Shown in pieces: positions 17,101 through 25,650 of a DNA stretch of 64,000 bases. Position numbers and translations under genes: made by a program. The stretch is from an uncultured Desulfobacter sp. GTDB taxonomy: Bacteria; Desulfobacterota; Desulfobacteria; Desulfobacterales; Desulfobacteraceae. The notes under the pieces were generated by a model that did no database searches, was not told the origin of the DNA, and saw only the letters and a list, made by a program, of their open reading frames with translations. The stretch spans positions 434,001-498,000 of the forward strand of contig NZ_OY762229.1 in NCBI RefSeq assembly GCF_963665355.1, given 5' to 3'. Positions within the stretch are counted from its first letter, which is position 1; every line of letters starts with the position of its first letter.

Positions 17101-18515
17101 TTAATTTCAGCCATTCCAAGGTTCCGGTGGTTCTGGTGGACGATGAGCCGTCAGAACTTGACGCATACGGTTTTTTGCTCACCTCCATGGGCGTCAACCA
17201 GGTGATTCAGGTCCAGGACAGCCGGCGTCTGCCCGGGGTAATGGCGGATCTTGGCGTGTGCGTCCTTTTTCTCGACCTGAATATGCCCCACAAATCCGGC
17301 CTTGAGGTATTAAAAGAGCTGCGGGTGACCCATCCCCACATCCCCACAGTGATCATCACCGCCAATTCCGAGGTTGAAAGCGCAGTGCAGTGCCTGAAAC
17401 AAGGGGCCCATGACTACCTGGTCAAGCCCATAAACATGAACACCTTTGCTTCGGCACTGAGAAATGCCCTGGAAATCTGCGCGCTAAGGAATGAAGTGCT
17501 GACCCTGAAAGGGGTCTCCTTTAACCGGGATCTAAAACGCCCGGATCATTTCCAGCACATTATCACACAGAACCCCACGATGATCGGGCTTTTTCACTAT
17601 ATTGAATCCATCTCGACCAGCCGGGAGCCGGTTCTGATCCTTGGCGAAACCGGCACCGGCAAGGAGCTGATTTCACGGGCCATCCATAATGCATCCGGGC
17701 TTGAAGGCCCCTTTGTCACGGTGGATGTGGCAGGGCTTGATGACAACCTGTTTTCAGACACGCTGTTCGGCCACAGCAAAGGCGCCTACACAGGAGCCGA
17801 CAAAAACAGGGAAGGCCTGGTGGAAAAGGCCGCAGGGGGGTCCCTGTTTTTAGATGAAATCGGGGATCTTTCTGCGGCCTCCCAAGTCAAGCTGCTGCGG
17901 CTGGTTCAGGAGGGCATTTTCTATCCTCTTGGATCGGACCAGCCCCGGACCTGCAAAGCACGCATCATTTCGGCAACCAATAAATCCCGCACTGAACTTG
18001 CTGCAGTGGACCAGGACCAGTTCAGGTCAGACCTTTTTTTCAGACTTTCCACCCACCTGATCCAGGTTCCTCCGTTGCGGGAACGCAAGGAGGACATCCC
18101 CCTCATTGCAGCCTTCCTGAGAGATCAGGCCGCCAAAGCCATGGGCAAACCCGTTGTTGAAACCGGACAGCAGGTTGCGGACGTTTTGTCATCACACCCG
18201 TTTCCCGGCAATATCCGTGAGCTGAAAACATACATATATGATGCGGTGGCTCAAAGTACGGACACAAGCCTTAATGTTGACTCGATTCTGGAGCGTCTGG
18301 CAGATACGCCAACCGTTCCACAACCCCGGACATCCCATACAGCCCCCGTCCTGGAAGACTTAATGGGGAGATTTCCCACTCTTACGGCACTGACCGAATA
18401 TGCCATCGCCCAGGCCCTGGAACGTACCGACAACAATCAGAGCCAGGCAGCAAAACTTTTAGGCATCTCCAAACAGGCATTAAGCAAGCGCTTAAAAAGC
18501 CGGGATAAAAGTTGA
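17097..18515 (+). CDS. NtrC-family sigma-54-dependent response regulator
   Basis: 472 residues: receiver domain (acceptor Asp60 in LFLDLNMPHKSG), AAA+ domain with Walker A GETGTGKE, sigma-54 contact loop GAYTGA (Tyr for the usual Phe, a tolerated change), Walker B SLFLDEIGDL and arginine-finger region, and a C-terminal Fis-type HTH (NNQSQAAKLLGISKQALSKR). Phosphorylated by the preceding kinase it should open sigma-54 promoters, and two good ones lie close by (12199 and 18710). Its stop overlaps the first of the inverted GTTGAC/GTCAAC sites, which are candidate enhancers. Confidence 0.92.
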   Translation: MINFSHSKVPVVLVDDEPSELDAYGFLLTSMGVNQVIQVQDSRRLPGVMADLGVCVLFLDLNMPHKSGLEVLKELRVTHPHIPTVIITANSEVESAVQCLKQGAHDYLVKPINMNTFASALRNALEICALRNEVLTLKGVSFNRDLKRPDHFQHIITQNPTMIGLFHYIESISTSREPVLILGETGTGKELISRAIHNASGLEGPFVTVDVAGLDDNLFSDTLFGHSKGAYTGADKNREGLVEKAAGGSLFLDEIGDLSAASQVKLLRLVQEGIFYPLGSDQPRTCKARIISATNKSRTELAAVDQDQFRSDLFFRLSTHLIQVPPLRERKEDIPLIAAFLRDQAAKAMGKPVVETGQQVADVLSSHPFPGNIRELKTYIYDAVAQSTDTSLNVDSILERLADTPTVPQPRTSHTAPVLEDLMGRFPTLTALTEYAIAQALERTDNNQSQAAKLLGISKQALSKRLKSRDKS

Positions 18516-18558
18516 CCCCTGGCGTCAACCAAAATTGACATCGTCAACTTTGGTTGAC
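18511..18558. promoter_or_regulatory. Cluster of inverted GTTGAC/GTCAAC sites: candidate enhancer
   Basis: GTTGAC at 18511 and GTCAAC at 18524 form one dyad. Bases 18524-18558 form a 35-base near-perfect palindrome (16-base arms, one mismatch, centre ATC) with GTCAACCAAA at one end and TTTGGTTGAC at the other. They lie 150-200 bp before the sigma-54 promoter at 18710, the classic position for an NtrC-type activator. A terminator role is possible but there is no U-tract. Confidence 0.55.
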
Positions 18559-18595
18559 ACTATCACGTTTAAGACAGAATTGACCAACGTTCCAC

Positions 18596-18631
18596 TCGCT
18601 ATCGCTATCGGAATCGCTATCGCTTTCGATT
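18596..18631 (+). repeat. Short tandem GCTATCG-type repeat
   Basis: The motif TCGCTATCG occurs in imperfect tandem in a 36-base low-complexity tract between the enhancer-like palindrome and the sigma-54 promoter. No dyad. It may be slippage-prone or a bendable spacer. Confidence 0.5.
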
Positions 18632-18709
18632 GGGTCCTGAAATAAATTGCATATGCTCACCCGGCCATCCGGGTCACACAATCCTGCTTTTTCAACAATT
18701 AAAATCTCT

Positions 18710-18725
18710 TGGCACAAGCCTTGCT
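18710..18725 (+). promoter_or_regulatory. Sigma-54 (-24/-12) promoter of the liv-type transporter
   Basis: TGGCACAAGCCTTGCT has TGGCAC and TTGCT with exactly 10 bases between GG and GC. It lies 86 bp upstream of the transporter's binding-protein gene and downstream of the palindromic sites. Confidence 0.75.
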
Positions 18726-18810
18726 CCTGTCCCCCTTATTACGTTTGAAAAACCGCGCGGGAAAAAATTTATAATTTGCGCGCCATGTTAACATCCACAA
18801 GGAGGAAACT

Positions 18811-20052
18811 ATGAAGTTTAATCGTTTTTGGACCGCCACGACAGCCGCCGGACTTTTAATCAGCGGACTTATTTTCACAGGCCCCGCTGCAGCCGGAGAA
18901 ACAACCATCAAGATCGGTAACATTATCCCTTTGTCAGGCCCCTCAGCCTCTGTGGGACAGCAGGGCAAAAATGCACGGGAGATGGCCATTGAGGAGATCA
19001 ATGCCACCGGCGGCATCAAATCCCTAGGCGGCGCCAAACTTGAAATGCTTTATGCCGACTCCGAATCCAAACCGGAAAAAGGCGTGTCCGAAGCTGAGCG
19101 CCTGATTAATACGGAAAAGGTCAACGTGCTCACCGGCTGCTGGAACTCTGCGGTCACCTATCCCACCACAGCCGTGGCCGAACGGTATGGGGTGCCCTTT
19201 ATCGTACCGGTTTCCGTATCCGACAAAATCACAGAACAAGGCTTTAAAAATGTTTTCCGCATTGCAGCCAAAGACTCCTGGTGGACCAGGGATCAGTTCG
19301 CCTTCTTAAAAGATATGCAGGCAGAATTTAACACCCCCGTTAAAAAACTGGCCTTTGTTTACGAAAACGGCGACTGGGGACAAGGTATGGCAGGACAGTG
19401 GAAAAAACTGGCCCAGGAAAACGGATATGACGTGGTACTGGACGAACCCTACCCTTCCACCGCCACCGACCTAAGCCCTGTGGTCCAGAAGATCAGACGC
19501 TCCCGGGCAGATGTCCTTTTACTGGTCTCCAATGCCGCCGACGCCATCCTTCTGACCAACACCCTGGCTGAATACAAGGTCCGGTTAAAAGCCATTGTGG
19601 CCACCGGCGGAGGGCATGCGGATCCTTTTTTTATCAAGGCCGTGGGTAAAAACGCCCAATACCTTTTTGACATTGTGGAGTGGGAAACCGACATCAACAA
19701 ACCCGGTGCCAAAGAGACCAACGAAAAATTCAAGGCCAAATACGGCTATAACCTCACCGGAGAGGCTGTGGACGCCTATGTTTCCATGTACGTAATCAAA
19801 GATGCCCTGGAACGTGCCGCAAGCCTTAATAATGATGCCATCCGCAAAGCCCTGTCCGAAACCAATCTCACCTCAGGCCCGGGCATGATCGTAGGCTATG
19901 ATGCGGTTCAGTTCGATGCCAGCGGCCAGAACTCCCATGCATCCCCTGTCCTTGTCCAGATCAATGATGTGGGCAACGGCCTTGAAAGAATTACCGTATG
20001 GCCCAAAACCGCCAGACGTGCCGGATACACCCCAGTTTTTCCCAAACCATAA
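18811..20052 (+). CDS. livK: Branched-chain amino-acid-type ABC transporter, periplasmic binding protein
   Basis: 413 residues with a Sec signal peptide (hydrophobic residues 9-27, cleavage near AAAGE) and AAGGAGG before the ATG. The mature part is a type I periplasmic binding protein: IKIGNIIPLSGPSASVGQQG, LEMLYADSESKPEKG, VLTGCWNSAVT. The ligand is not fixed by sequence: this family carries Leu/Ile/Val, but also amides, urea, aromatic compounds and gamma-amino acids. Location after a GABA-type operon with a shared sigma-54 signature suggests an amino acid that feeds it. First of five genes. Confidence 0.88.
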   Translation: MKFNRFWTATTAAGLLISGLIFTGPAAAGETTIKIGNIIPLSGPSASVGQQGKNAREMAIEEINATGGIKSLGGAKLEMLYADSESKPEKGVSEAERLINTEKVNVLTGCWNSAVTYPTTAVAERYGVPFIVPVSVSDKITEQGFKNVFRIAAKDSWWTRDQFAFLKDMQAEFNTPVKKLAFVYENGDWGQGMAGQWKKLAQENGYDVVLDEPYPSTATDLSPVVQKIRRSRADVLLLVSNAADAILLTNTLAEYKVRLKAIVATGGGHADPFFIKAVGKNAQYLFDIVEWETDINKPGAKETNEKFKAKYGYNLTGEAVDAYVSMYVIKDALERAASLNNDAIRKALSETNLTSGPGMIVGYDAVQFDASGQNSHASPVLVQINDVGNGLERITVWPKTARRAGYTPVFPKP

Positions 20053-20129
20053 AAGAGCCCATCCTAAGTACTCCGCTTTGAAACGGCCGACACCGTCCCA
20101 AAGCGGAGCATAACCGTCCGGAGAATAAA

Positions 20130-21017
20130 ATGATTTATTTAATTGAAGATACGATCAACGGTATCCTGATGGGCTCGATTTATGGACTGACCGCCCTTGG
20201 GCTGACCATCGTCTTCGGGGTTCTCAAAGTGGTCAACTTTGCCCACGGCACCCTTTTGATGGTCAGCATGTACGTTGCCTACTGGACCGTTGCCCTGTCA
20301 GGGCTTCACCCCTATCTTGCCCTGGTTATAGTTGTTCCGGTCATGTATGTATTTGGCTACTATCTGCAGGACATTGTGATAAAGCCCATATTCAAGGCGG
20401 AAAAAAATGTCCGGGAACCCAGTACGGTCATTATTGTCACCACAGGCGTCTGGTATGTGCTGGACAACCTGACTCTGATGATTTTTGGCCCCCAGTACCG
20501 GTCTCTCACGGATAATCCACTGCAGGGAAAAATGATAGAACTCGGGGATATGTTTATCTCCGTGCCCAAACTGTGGGGCGCCATTACCGCCCTTGCAACC
20601 GCTTATGCGGTTTACTGTTTTTTTCAGAAAACCAGGACAGGGCGTGCCATCAGGGCGTGCAGCCTTGACCGGGATGCGGCCAGCCTGTCCGGCATCAACC
20701 AGTACAAAATATACAACATGGCCTTTGGCCTGGGCACGGCAGTGACCGGTATCGCCGCTGTCACCCTGGTTCCCTTTTACAATACATTCCCGTCCGTTGG
20801 CGTCCTGTTTGATATCAAAGGGTTTATCATTGTGGTGTTGGGAGGACTTGGCTCCATTCCCGGGGCCATTATCGGCGGGATCATTATCGGGGTCATAGAA
20901 TCCGTAGGCCCCCAGTTCATGACCGCCACCTGGACAGAGGCCATTGTATACGGTCTGTTTCTTCTGGTCCTTTTTGTTAAACCCTCAGGATTGTTCGGAG
21001 TAAAATATGACTGGTAA
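20130..21017 (+). CDS. livH: Branched-chain amino-acid-type ABC transporter permease
   Basis: 295 residues, very hydrophobic, with about eight membrane helices. LivH family motifs: INGILMGSIYGLTALGLTIV, GVLKVVNFAHGTLLM, RACSLDRDAASLSGIN (EAA-like loop contacting the ATPases) and IIVVLGGLGSIPGAIIGG. It pairs with LivM to form the translocation path. CCGGAG precedes the ATG. Its 3' end overlaps livM by 11 bases. Confidence 0.9.
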   Translation: MIYLIEDTINGILMGSIYGLTALGLTIVFGVLKVVNFAHGTLLMVSMYVAYWTVALSGLHPYLALVIVVPVMYVFGYYLQDIVIKPIFKAEKNVREPSTVIIVTTGVWYVLDNLTLMIFGPQYRSLTDNPLQGKMIELGDMFISVPKLWGAITALATAYAVYCFFQKTRTGRAIRACSLDRDAASLSGINQYKIYNMAFGLGTAVTGIAAVTLVPFYNTFPSVGVLFDIKGFIIVVLGGLGSIPGAIIGGIIIGVIESVGPQFMTATWTEAIVYGLFLLVLFVKPSGLFGVKYDW

Positions 21018-22125
21018 ATCCATGGCATCCACAGGGGTCAATACACCCCCTTACGATACGGACGACGGCTTTCTTGACAGATCCGCCCTGGCCCGCCAGG
21101 TGGTCAAGGACACCATTAACAAGGTTCTGCTGGGAGCGGTGCTGATTCTGCTGCTGGCCCTGCCTGTCGTCATAAGCAGTCCCACCTGGCTGCATATCAT
21201 TGTTCTGATATTTTTCTATGCCTACCTGACCACCTCCTGGAACATGGTGGGCGGCTTTGCAGGTGTCCTGCCTCTGGGGCACGCCGTCTTTCTGGGCATC
21301 GGCGCATATACCTCAACGGTACTTTCCCTGCAGTACGGCATCAGTCCCTGGCTGGGCATGTTGGTGGGCGGTGTTTTAGCTGTTGCCGCCGGCATGGTCA
21401 TAGGACTTCCCACTTTGAAAATGCGCGGTGCCTACTTTGCCCTGGCCACCATCGCTTTTTCCGAAGGCATCCGGGTCATGGTTGAAAACATAGATTACCT
21501 GGGCCCCTTCAAACTCAACGGCCCCAGGGGATTGCAGGTACCGCCTTTGAATACGGGCTGGGCCAACTTTATGTTTTCATCCAAGGTGCCGTATTATTAC
21601 ATCATCATAGGCATGCTGCTGGTCATTTTGTTTCTGACCTGGGCTGTCTCCAGGTCCAAGCTGGGATATTACCTGACCGCCGGCGGAGAGGAACCGGAGG
21701 CGGCCCAGGCCCTGGGCGTCAATGTCTCCCGGGCCAAAGTGATCGCCATGGCTCTGAGCTGCTTTTTCACAGCCCTTGCCGGAACATTCTATGCCCAGTT
21801 CTCCTTGTTTATTCATCCCAAAAGCACCATTTCCCTTGATATCTCCTTTGAGATTGCCTTTATCGCCTTGATCGGCGGCCGAGGCTCCATTGCAGGACCC
21901 GTTTTAGGGGCATTGCTTCTGCGGCCGGTCAGTGACCTGTCAAGAATTTACTTCGGGGATATCCTGCCCGGTATGCATCTGGTGATTTACGGCGTTGTTC
22001 TGATTCTGGTGATGATCTACCAGCCCCGGGGGCTGCAGGAACCATTGACCCGGATCTACGACAGGGTCATCAACCGTATGGCGGATGGGTTTATCACTGG
22101 TGATTTACAAGGAGGGGATAAATGA
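21007..22125 (+). CDS. livM: Branched-chain amino-acid-type ABC transporter permease
   Basis: 372 residues with a polar N-terminus of about 40 residues and then the LivM membrane domain: TSWNMVGGFAGVLPLGHAVF, LGIGAYTSTVL, LPTLKMRGAYFALATIAF, GVNVSRAKVIAMALSCFFTA and IGGRGSIAGPVLGALLL. Second half of the permease pair. Overlaps livH at its start and livG at its end (ATGA). Confidence 0.9.
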   Translation: MTGKSMASTGVNTPPYDTDDGFLDRSALARQVVKDTINKVLLGAVLILLLALPVVISSPTWLHIIVLIFFYAYLTTSWNMVGGFAGVLPLGHAVFLGIGAYTSTVLSLQYGISPWLGMLVGGVLAVAAGMVIGLPTLKMRGAYFALATIAFSEGIRVMVENIDYLGPFKLNGPRGLQVPPLNTGWANFMFSSKVPYYYIIIGMLLVILFLTWAVSRSKLGYYLTAGGEEPEAAQALGVNVSRAKVIAMALSCFFTALAGTFYAQFSLFIHPKSTISLDISFEIAFIALIGGRGSIAGPVLGALLLRPVSDLSRIYFGDILPGMHLVIYGVVLILVMIYQPRGLQEPLTRIYDRVINRMADGFITGDLQGGDK

Positions 22126-22847
22126 ATCTTCTTGAATTAAAAAAAGTGACCAAGCGGTTTGGCGGCCTTACGGCGGTTGACAACTTAAGCCTGTCCCTGG
22201 AAAAAGGCGAAATTCTTGGGGTCATCGGTCCCAACGGGGCCGGGAAATCCACGGCATTTAACTGTATTGCCGGGGTGTTCGCCCCCACAAAAGGGGAAAT
22301 TCTTTTGGACGGGCAGGTGATCAACGGGCATAAACCCTGGGATCTGTGTAAAAAAGGGCTGGCCCGGACATTTCAGATCGTAAAGCCCTTTGCCTCCAAA
22401 AGCGTGCTTTATAATGTTACAGTGGGGGCCTTTGCCACCACATCCAGCAGGAGTGAAGCCGAAGACAAAGCACTTCAAGTCCTGAAACTGCTCAATTTCG
22501 ATAAGAAAAAGGATGCCAAATCATCTGACCTGACCATCGCGGACAGAAAGCGCCTGGAGATCGCCAGGGCCCTGGCCACGGAACCAAGACTTCTGCTTCT
22601 GGACGAGGTTATGGCAGGCCTGCGTCCGGCCGAGGTGGACGAAATGGTGGAAATTATCCGGTTTCTTCGGGATCAGGGCGTCACCATTCTGGTCATTGAA
22701 CATATCATGCGGGCCATCATGGCATTGTCCGACCGTCTTGTCGTCATCCATTTCGGTAAAAAAATCGCACAGGGAACACCGCGAGAGGTGGCATCCGACG
22801 AAAACGTAATCAAAGCATATCTGGGAGATGAATATGGGGTTTCTTGA
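22122..22847 (+). CDS. livG: Branched-chain amino-acid-type ABC transporter ATPase
   Basis: 241 residues. Walker A GPNGAGKST, Q-loop region GLARTFQIVKPF, Walker B LLLLDEVMAGL with catalytic Glu, and the H-loop (IEHIMRAIMAL). The ABC signature is unusual: LTIADRKRLEIARAL, with the canonical LSGGQ replaced by LTIAD. That divergence is also seen in LivG relatives, where the partner LivF supplies a standard signature. Overlaps livM by 4 bases. Confidence 0.88.
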   Translation: MNLLELKKVTKRFGGLTAVDNLSLSLEKGEILGVIGPNGAGKSTAFNCIAGVFAPTKGEILLDGQVINGHKPWDLCKKGLARTFQIVKPFASKSVLYNVTVGAFATTSSRSEAEDKALQVLKLLNFDKKKDAKSSDLTIADRKRLEIARALATEPRLLLLDEVMAGLRPAEVDEMVEIIRFLRDQGVTILVIEHIMRAIMALSDRLVVIHFGKKIAQGTPREVASDENVIKAYLGDEYGVS

Positions 22848-23544
22848 GATAAATAACATTGATGTCAGCTATGGCGATGTCCAGGTCATTTTTGATCTGT
22901 CCATGCGCATCGAAGAGGGGGAAGTGGTCTCCATCATCGGTGGAAACGGCGCCGGGAAATCCACACTGCTTCGCACCATCTCAGGGCTGATGAAACCATC
23001 TTCCGGCCAGATCACCTTTAAGGGCAGCCCCATGCACACCCTGCCCCCCGAAGAGATCGTCAACCACGGCATTGTCCATGTCCCGGAAGGACGCAGGCTT
23101 TTTTCCCTGATGACCATAAAAGACAATCTCATTGTGGGTGCATACAACAAGGAAGCAGACAAGTGCAAGGAGCAGACCCTTGCCCAGGTATACGAGATGC
23201 TGCCACGATTAAAAGAGCGGCAGAATCAAACCGCGCTGACCCTGTCCGGCGGAGAACAGCAGATGGTGGCCATCGGCAGAGGCCTTATGGCCCGGCCCAA
23301 AATCCTGATGCTGGATGAGCCGTCCCTGGGGCTGGCCCCTGTTCTGATCAACAGCATTTTCGAAACCATTCGCAAAATTGCAGACCAGGGCACCACGGTC
23401 CTGCTGGTTGAACAGGATGTAAACCACTCTTTGCGGTTATCTGACCGGGGATATGTACTGGAGCACGGCAGGATTGTCATGGAGGGGAAAGCCGATGAGC
23501 TATTAGGCAATCCCCACATCAAAGAGGCATATCTGGGGATTTAA
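22834..23544 (+). CDS. livF: Branched-chain amino-acid-type ABC transporter ATPase
   Basis: 236 residues from ATG 22834 (GGAG 6 bases upstream; an ATG at 22828 abuts that site). Walker A GGNGAGKST, signature LSGGEQQMVAIGRGL, Walker B ILMLDEPSLGL and H-loop VEQDVNHSL. Forms the LivGF heterodimer. Overlaps livG by 14 bases and closes the operon. Confidence 0.9.
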   Translation: MGFLEINNIDVSYGDVQVIFDLSMRIEEGEVVSIIGGNGAGKSTLLRTISGLMKPSSGQITFKGSPMHTLPPEEIVNHGIVHVPEGRRLFSLMTIKDNLIVGAYNKEADKCKEQTLAQVYEMLPRLKERQNQTALTLSGGEQQMVAIGRGLMARPKILMLDEPSLGLAPVLINSIFETIRKIADQGTTVLLVEQDVNHSLRLSDRGYVLEHGRIVMEGKADELLGNPHIKEAYLGI

Positions 23545-23729
23545 TGGATATCCTTAAATGTGCAATAAAAAAGAACAAGTTTGGAAAGTATCTGGACGTC
23601 AGGCCAACCATAGGCATCCTTTCTGGTTTTCAAATACTTTTGAATAGACTTGGACAGGTCTATCTCTTTGACCATGTCCAGATAAATCGGCAGACCGGGC
23701 AAGGAAATCATCCCGCTGCCGATTTGTTC
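23541..23729 (-). pseudogene. Transposase N-terminal remnant
   Basis: Read on the minus strand, this interval gives GSGMISLPGLPIYLDMVKE, then SIQKYLKTRKDAYGWPDVQI, similar to the N-terminal block of ISNCY/IS1380-like transposases. It ends after about 60 residues, exactly at the livF stop, and no catalytic domain follows. Just upstream the frame has a stop. The rest of 23545-23980 holds only the terminator-like structure. Confidence 0.4.
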
Positions 23730-23774
23730 TTATTTGTACTTCAATGGTCATAAGTCTTGTGCCATAATTATTTC

Positions 23775-23853
23775 ACCCCGTTGATGATAGATTTTTGGTC
23801 ACGCAAACATTTTATATACTTGCTTCATCAAGCTCAACGGGGTTTTTATTTTT
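23775..23853 (+). terminator. Terminator-like structure after the liv operon
   Basis: ACCCCGTTGA (23775-23784) pairs with TCAACGGGGT (23834-23843), followed by TTTTATTTTTT. The loop is long (49 bases) but contains smaller pairings (GATGA/TCATC). It lies about 230 bp after livF. Confidence 0.5.
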
Positions 23854-23982
23854 TAGATGGCTGATTAGGACAGTAAGAAGACGAACTTAAGAATGTGCCA
23901 CCACCATCATCAGATAGTTTTAACAGGGCGACAAAGCCTGTGCGGGAGCTGATACAGTGACGCCCAGTTTATTTTTTTTGGA

Positions 23983-25404
23983 TTAAGGCCTTTGCATACC
24001 CCCAATAATGCCTGCGCAGTCGATGGGCATACTCACAGGGGTCTCTCGTTCATGAATGACCCAAATATCATCTGACCCCTTATTGACAACCACGATTTCC
24101 ATTCGGTCGTCGTCATCGATATCTGCTGTCAAGATCGCTATGGGTTGCTCTCCAACCGGCAGAGTGGTGGCCAGAAGGTCCCCGGAAGAATTGACAAATG
24201 AGCCACCGCGATTTCCCAATAAGACTAAAGAATCTTCATCAGGATTGGCGATAACCATATCCGGATCTTCGTCTCCATCCATATCGACCGATGATATGGC
24301 CTTACCGCCGGTTTCATATTCGGTCATATAATAGAATCGGTCCCCCTCGCATGTGCCGTGGCCGGTTCTGTCGATGCAATCCCGCCCGGAATTGAGCATC
24401 ACCGTCAATACTGAAATAGATACGGAAGACAGATCAATGAGGCCGTCCGAATCATAATCTCCGGTATCAATATCAGTGCCTCCCCGCGGGTGATAGGTCC
24501 AGTGCAACCATTCCGAAAAGGGAGTTGAAGAACTGGTCGTATTTTTAATGACCGTGATTGCAGTCCGGTTAAAACCTGTCACAGCAATGTCCAAATCTCC
24601 GTCATTGTCAAAATCTGCAAGCTCAATTCTATTGGGACCGATAACAGGCAAGAACTTATGTGCCGGAGAAGCGTAATTTTCATTGGAAACCAGAGTCAGC
24701 ATCGCAGTTCCGTTGGCTATGCCGGACCCCAGGAGGATATCGTTGCCTCCGCCATCTATATCCGCAATTTGAACGATATCAGGCGGATGATTCAAACCAA
24801 GATCATCGCTGACCGGGTAATCCTCTCTCATGAATCGGCCGCTGTTATCATCGTTTCTTAGCACCGTGTAAAATGTGGATGAATGATGCCCCACCACAAT
24901 ATCCTGATCACCATCACCATCCAGGTCTCCAACGGCAACACTGCAAGGCTCCTCCCCAACGGAGATGGTGGTCAACGTCCTGAATTTTCGGTTGGACCGC
25001 TGATAAAGGATAGTGACGGTATTGTCCCCCTGGTTGGCCACAACAAGATTCAACAGACGGCCGCGGTTCAGTCTTCCCATGGCAACAGCAACAGGCCTGT
25101 CGCCCACAGGATAGGGCCCTCTTGGAATAAGGCCTTTCCAATCGTAGGCATCATTGATTCCGTTGCCGTTGCAATCCTCCCCAACATCATGACCGGGGAT
25201 GTCGACCAACTCAAGTCTGCCATTCCCGGGCCGTATCTCCTCGTGAACGTCATAATCGAATGGCTTTACGTACCGATAGCCAGAAGTACTCGGACCGTCT
25301 AACCTTGCGCATCCTATGAATCCAACTACCAATATAACCGTAGCCAGCAAAGAGAACCTCTTTTTAAGAGTATTTTTCCATTGACATCTTAAACGATTTC
25401 TCAT
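23983..25404 (-). CDS. FG-GAP/VCBS-repeat lipoprotein
   Basis: 473 residues. The N-terminus has a basic stretch, hydrophobic core and lipobox VGFIGC, so it is a probable lipoprotein. The rest is a predicted beta-propeller of FG-GAP/VCBS repeats with calcium-binding loops: VGDLDGDGDQDIVVG, ADFDNDGDLDIAVTG, VDMDGDEDPDMVIA and ADIDDDDRMEIVVVN. Such surface propellers bind ligands, cells or minerals; the ligand is unknown. The start at 25404 has AGGAGG 6 bases before ATG, better than an ATG-like start 8 codons upstream. It stands alone. Confidence 0.75.
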   Translation of the reverse strand: MRNRLRCQWKNTLKKRFSLLATVILVVGFIGCARLDGPSTSGYRYVKPFDYDVHEEIRPGNGRLELVDIPGHDVGEDCNGNGINDAYDWKGLIPRGPYPVGDRPVAVAMGRLNRGRLLNLVVANQGDNTVTILYQRSNRKFRTLTTISVGEEPCSVAVGDLDGDGDQDIVVGHHSSTFYTVLRNDDNSGRFMREDYPVSDDLGLNHPPDIVQIADIDGGGNDILLGSGIANGTAMLTLVSNENYASPAHKFLPVIGPNRIELADFDNDGDLDIAVTGFNRTAITVIKNTTSSSTPFSEWLHWTYHPRGGTDIDTGDYDSDGLIDLSSVSISVLTVMLNSGRDCIDRTGHGTCEGDRFYYMTEYETGGKAISSVDMDGDEDPDMVIANPDEDSLVLLGNRGGSFVNSSGDLLATTLPVGEQPIAILTADIDDDDRMEIVVVNKGSDDIWVIHERETPVSMPIDCAGIIGGMQRP

Positions 25405-25650
25405 TTTTCCTCCTTTTCCTGAATACATTTACGATTGATGAAAACGATAAAAAAACAAGAAAATCCTTACCACAAATCCTGGAATTCTTTTCTTCATCGT
25501 TTTTTCCTTTTAGAGATAGGGCGACAAAGTAATCTCTCTGCGGTATTCAATAAAGTTAGACCGGATTATAGACTTGTTCCTTCCATCCGGGCCATCTTGT
25601 GGGCGTGCGCCCTCTGGCGAGCTGTCCCAACACGTTTTTTTCTTCAGGCT

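Noticed and set aside
18596-18631. Tandem GCTATCG tract as a binding-site array
   Set aside because: The motif lacks dyad symmetry and regular 10-bp spacing, unlike the GTTGAC array close by.
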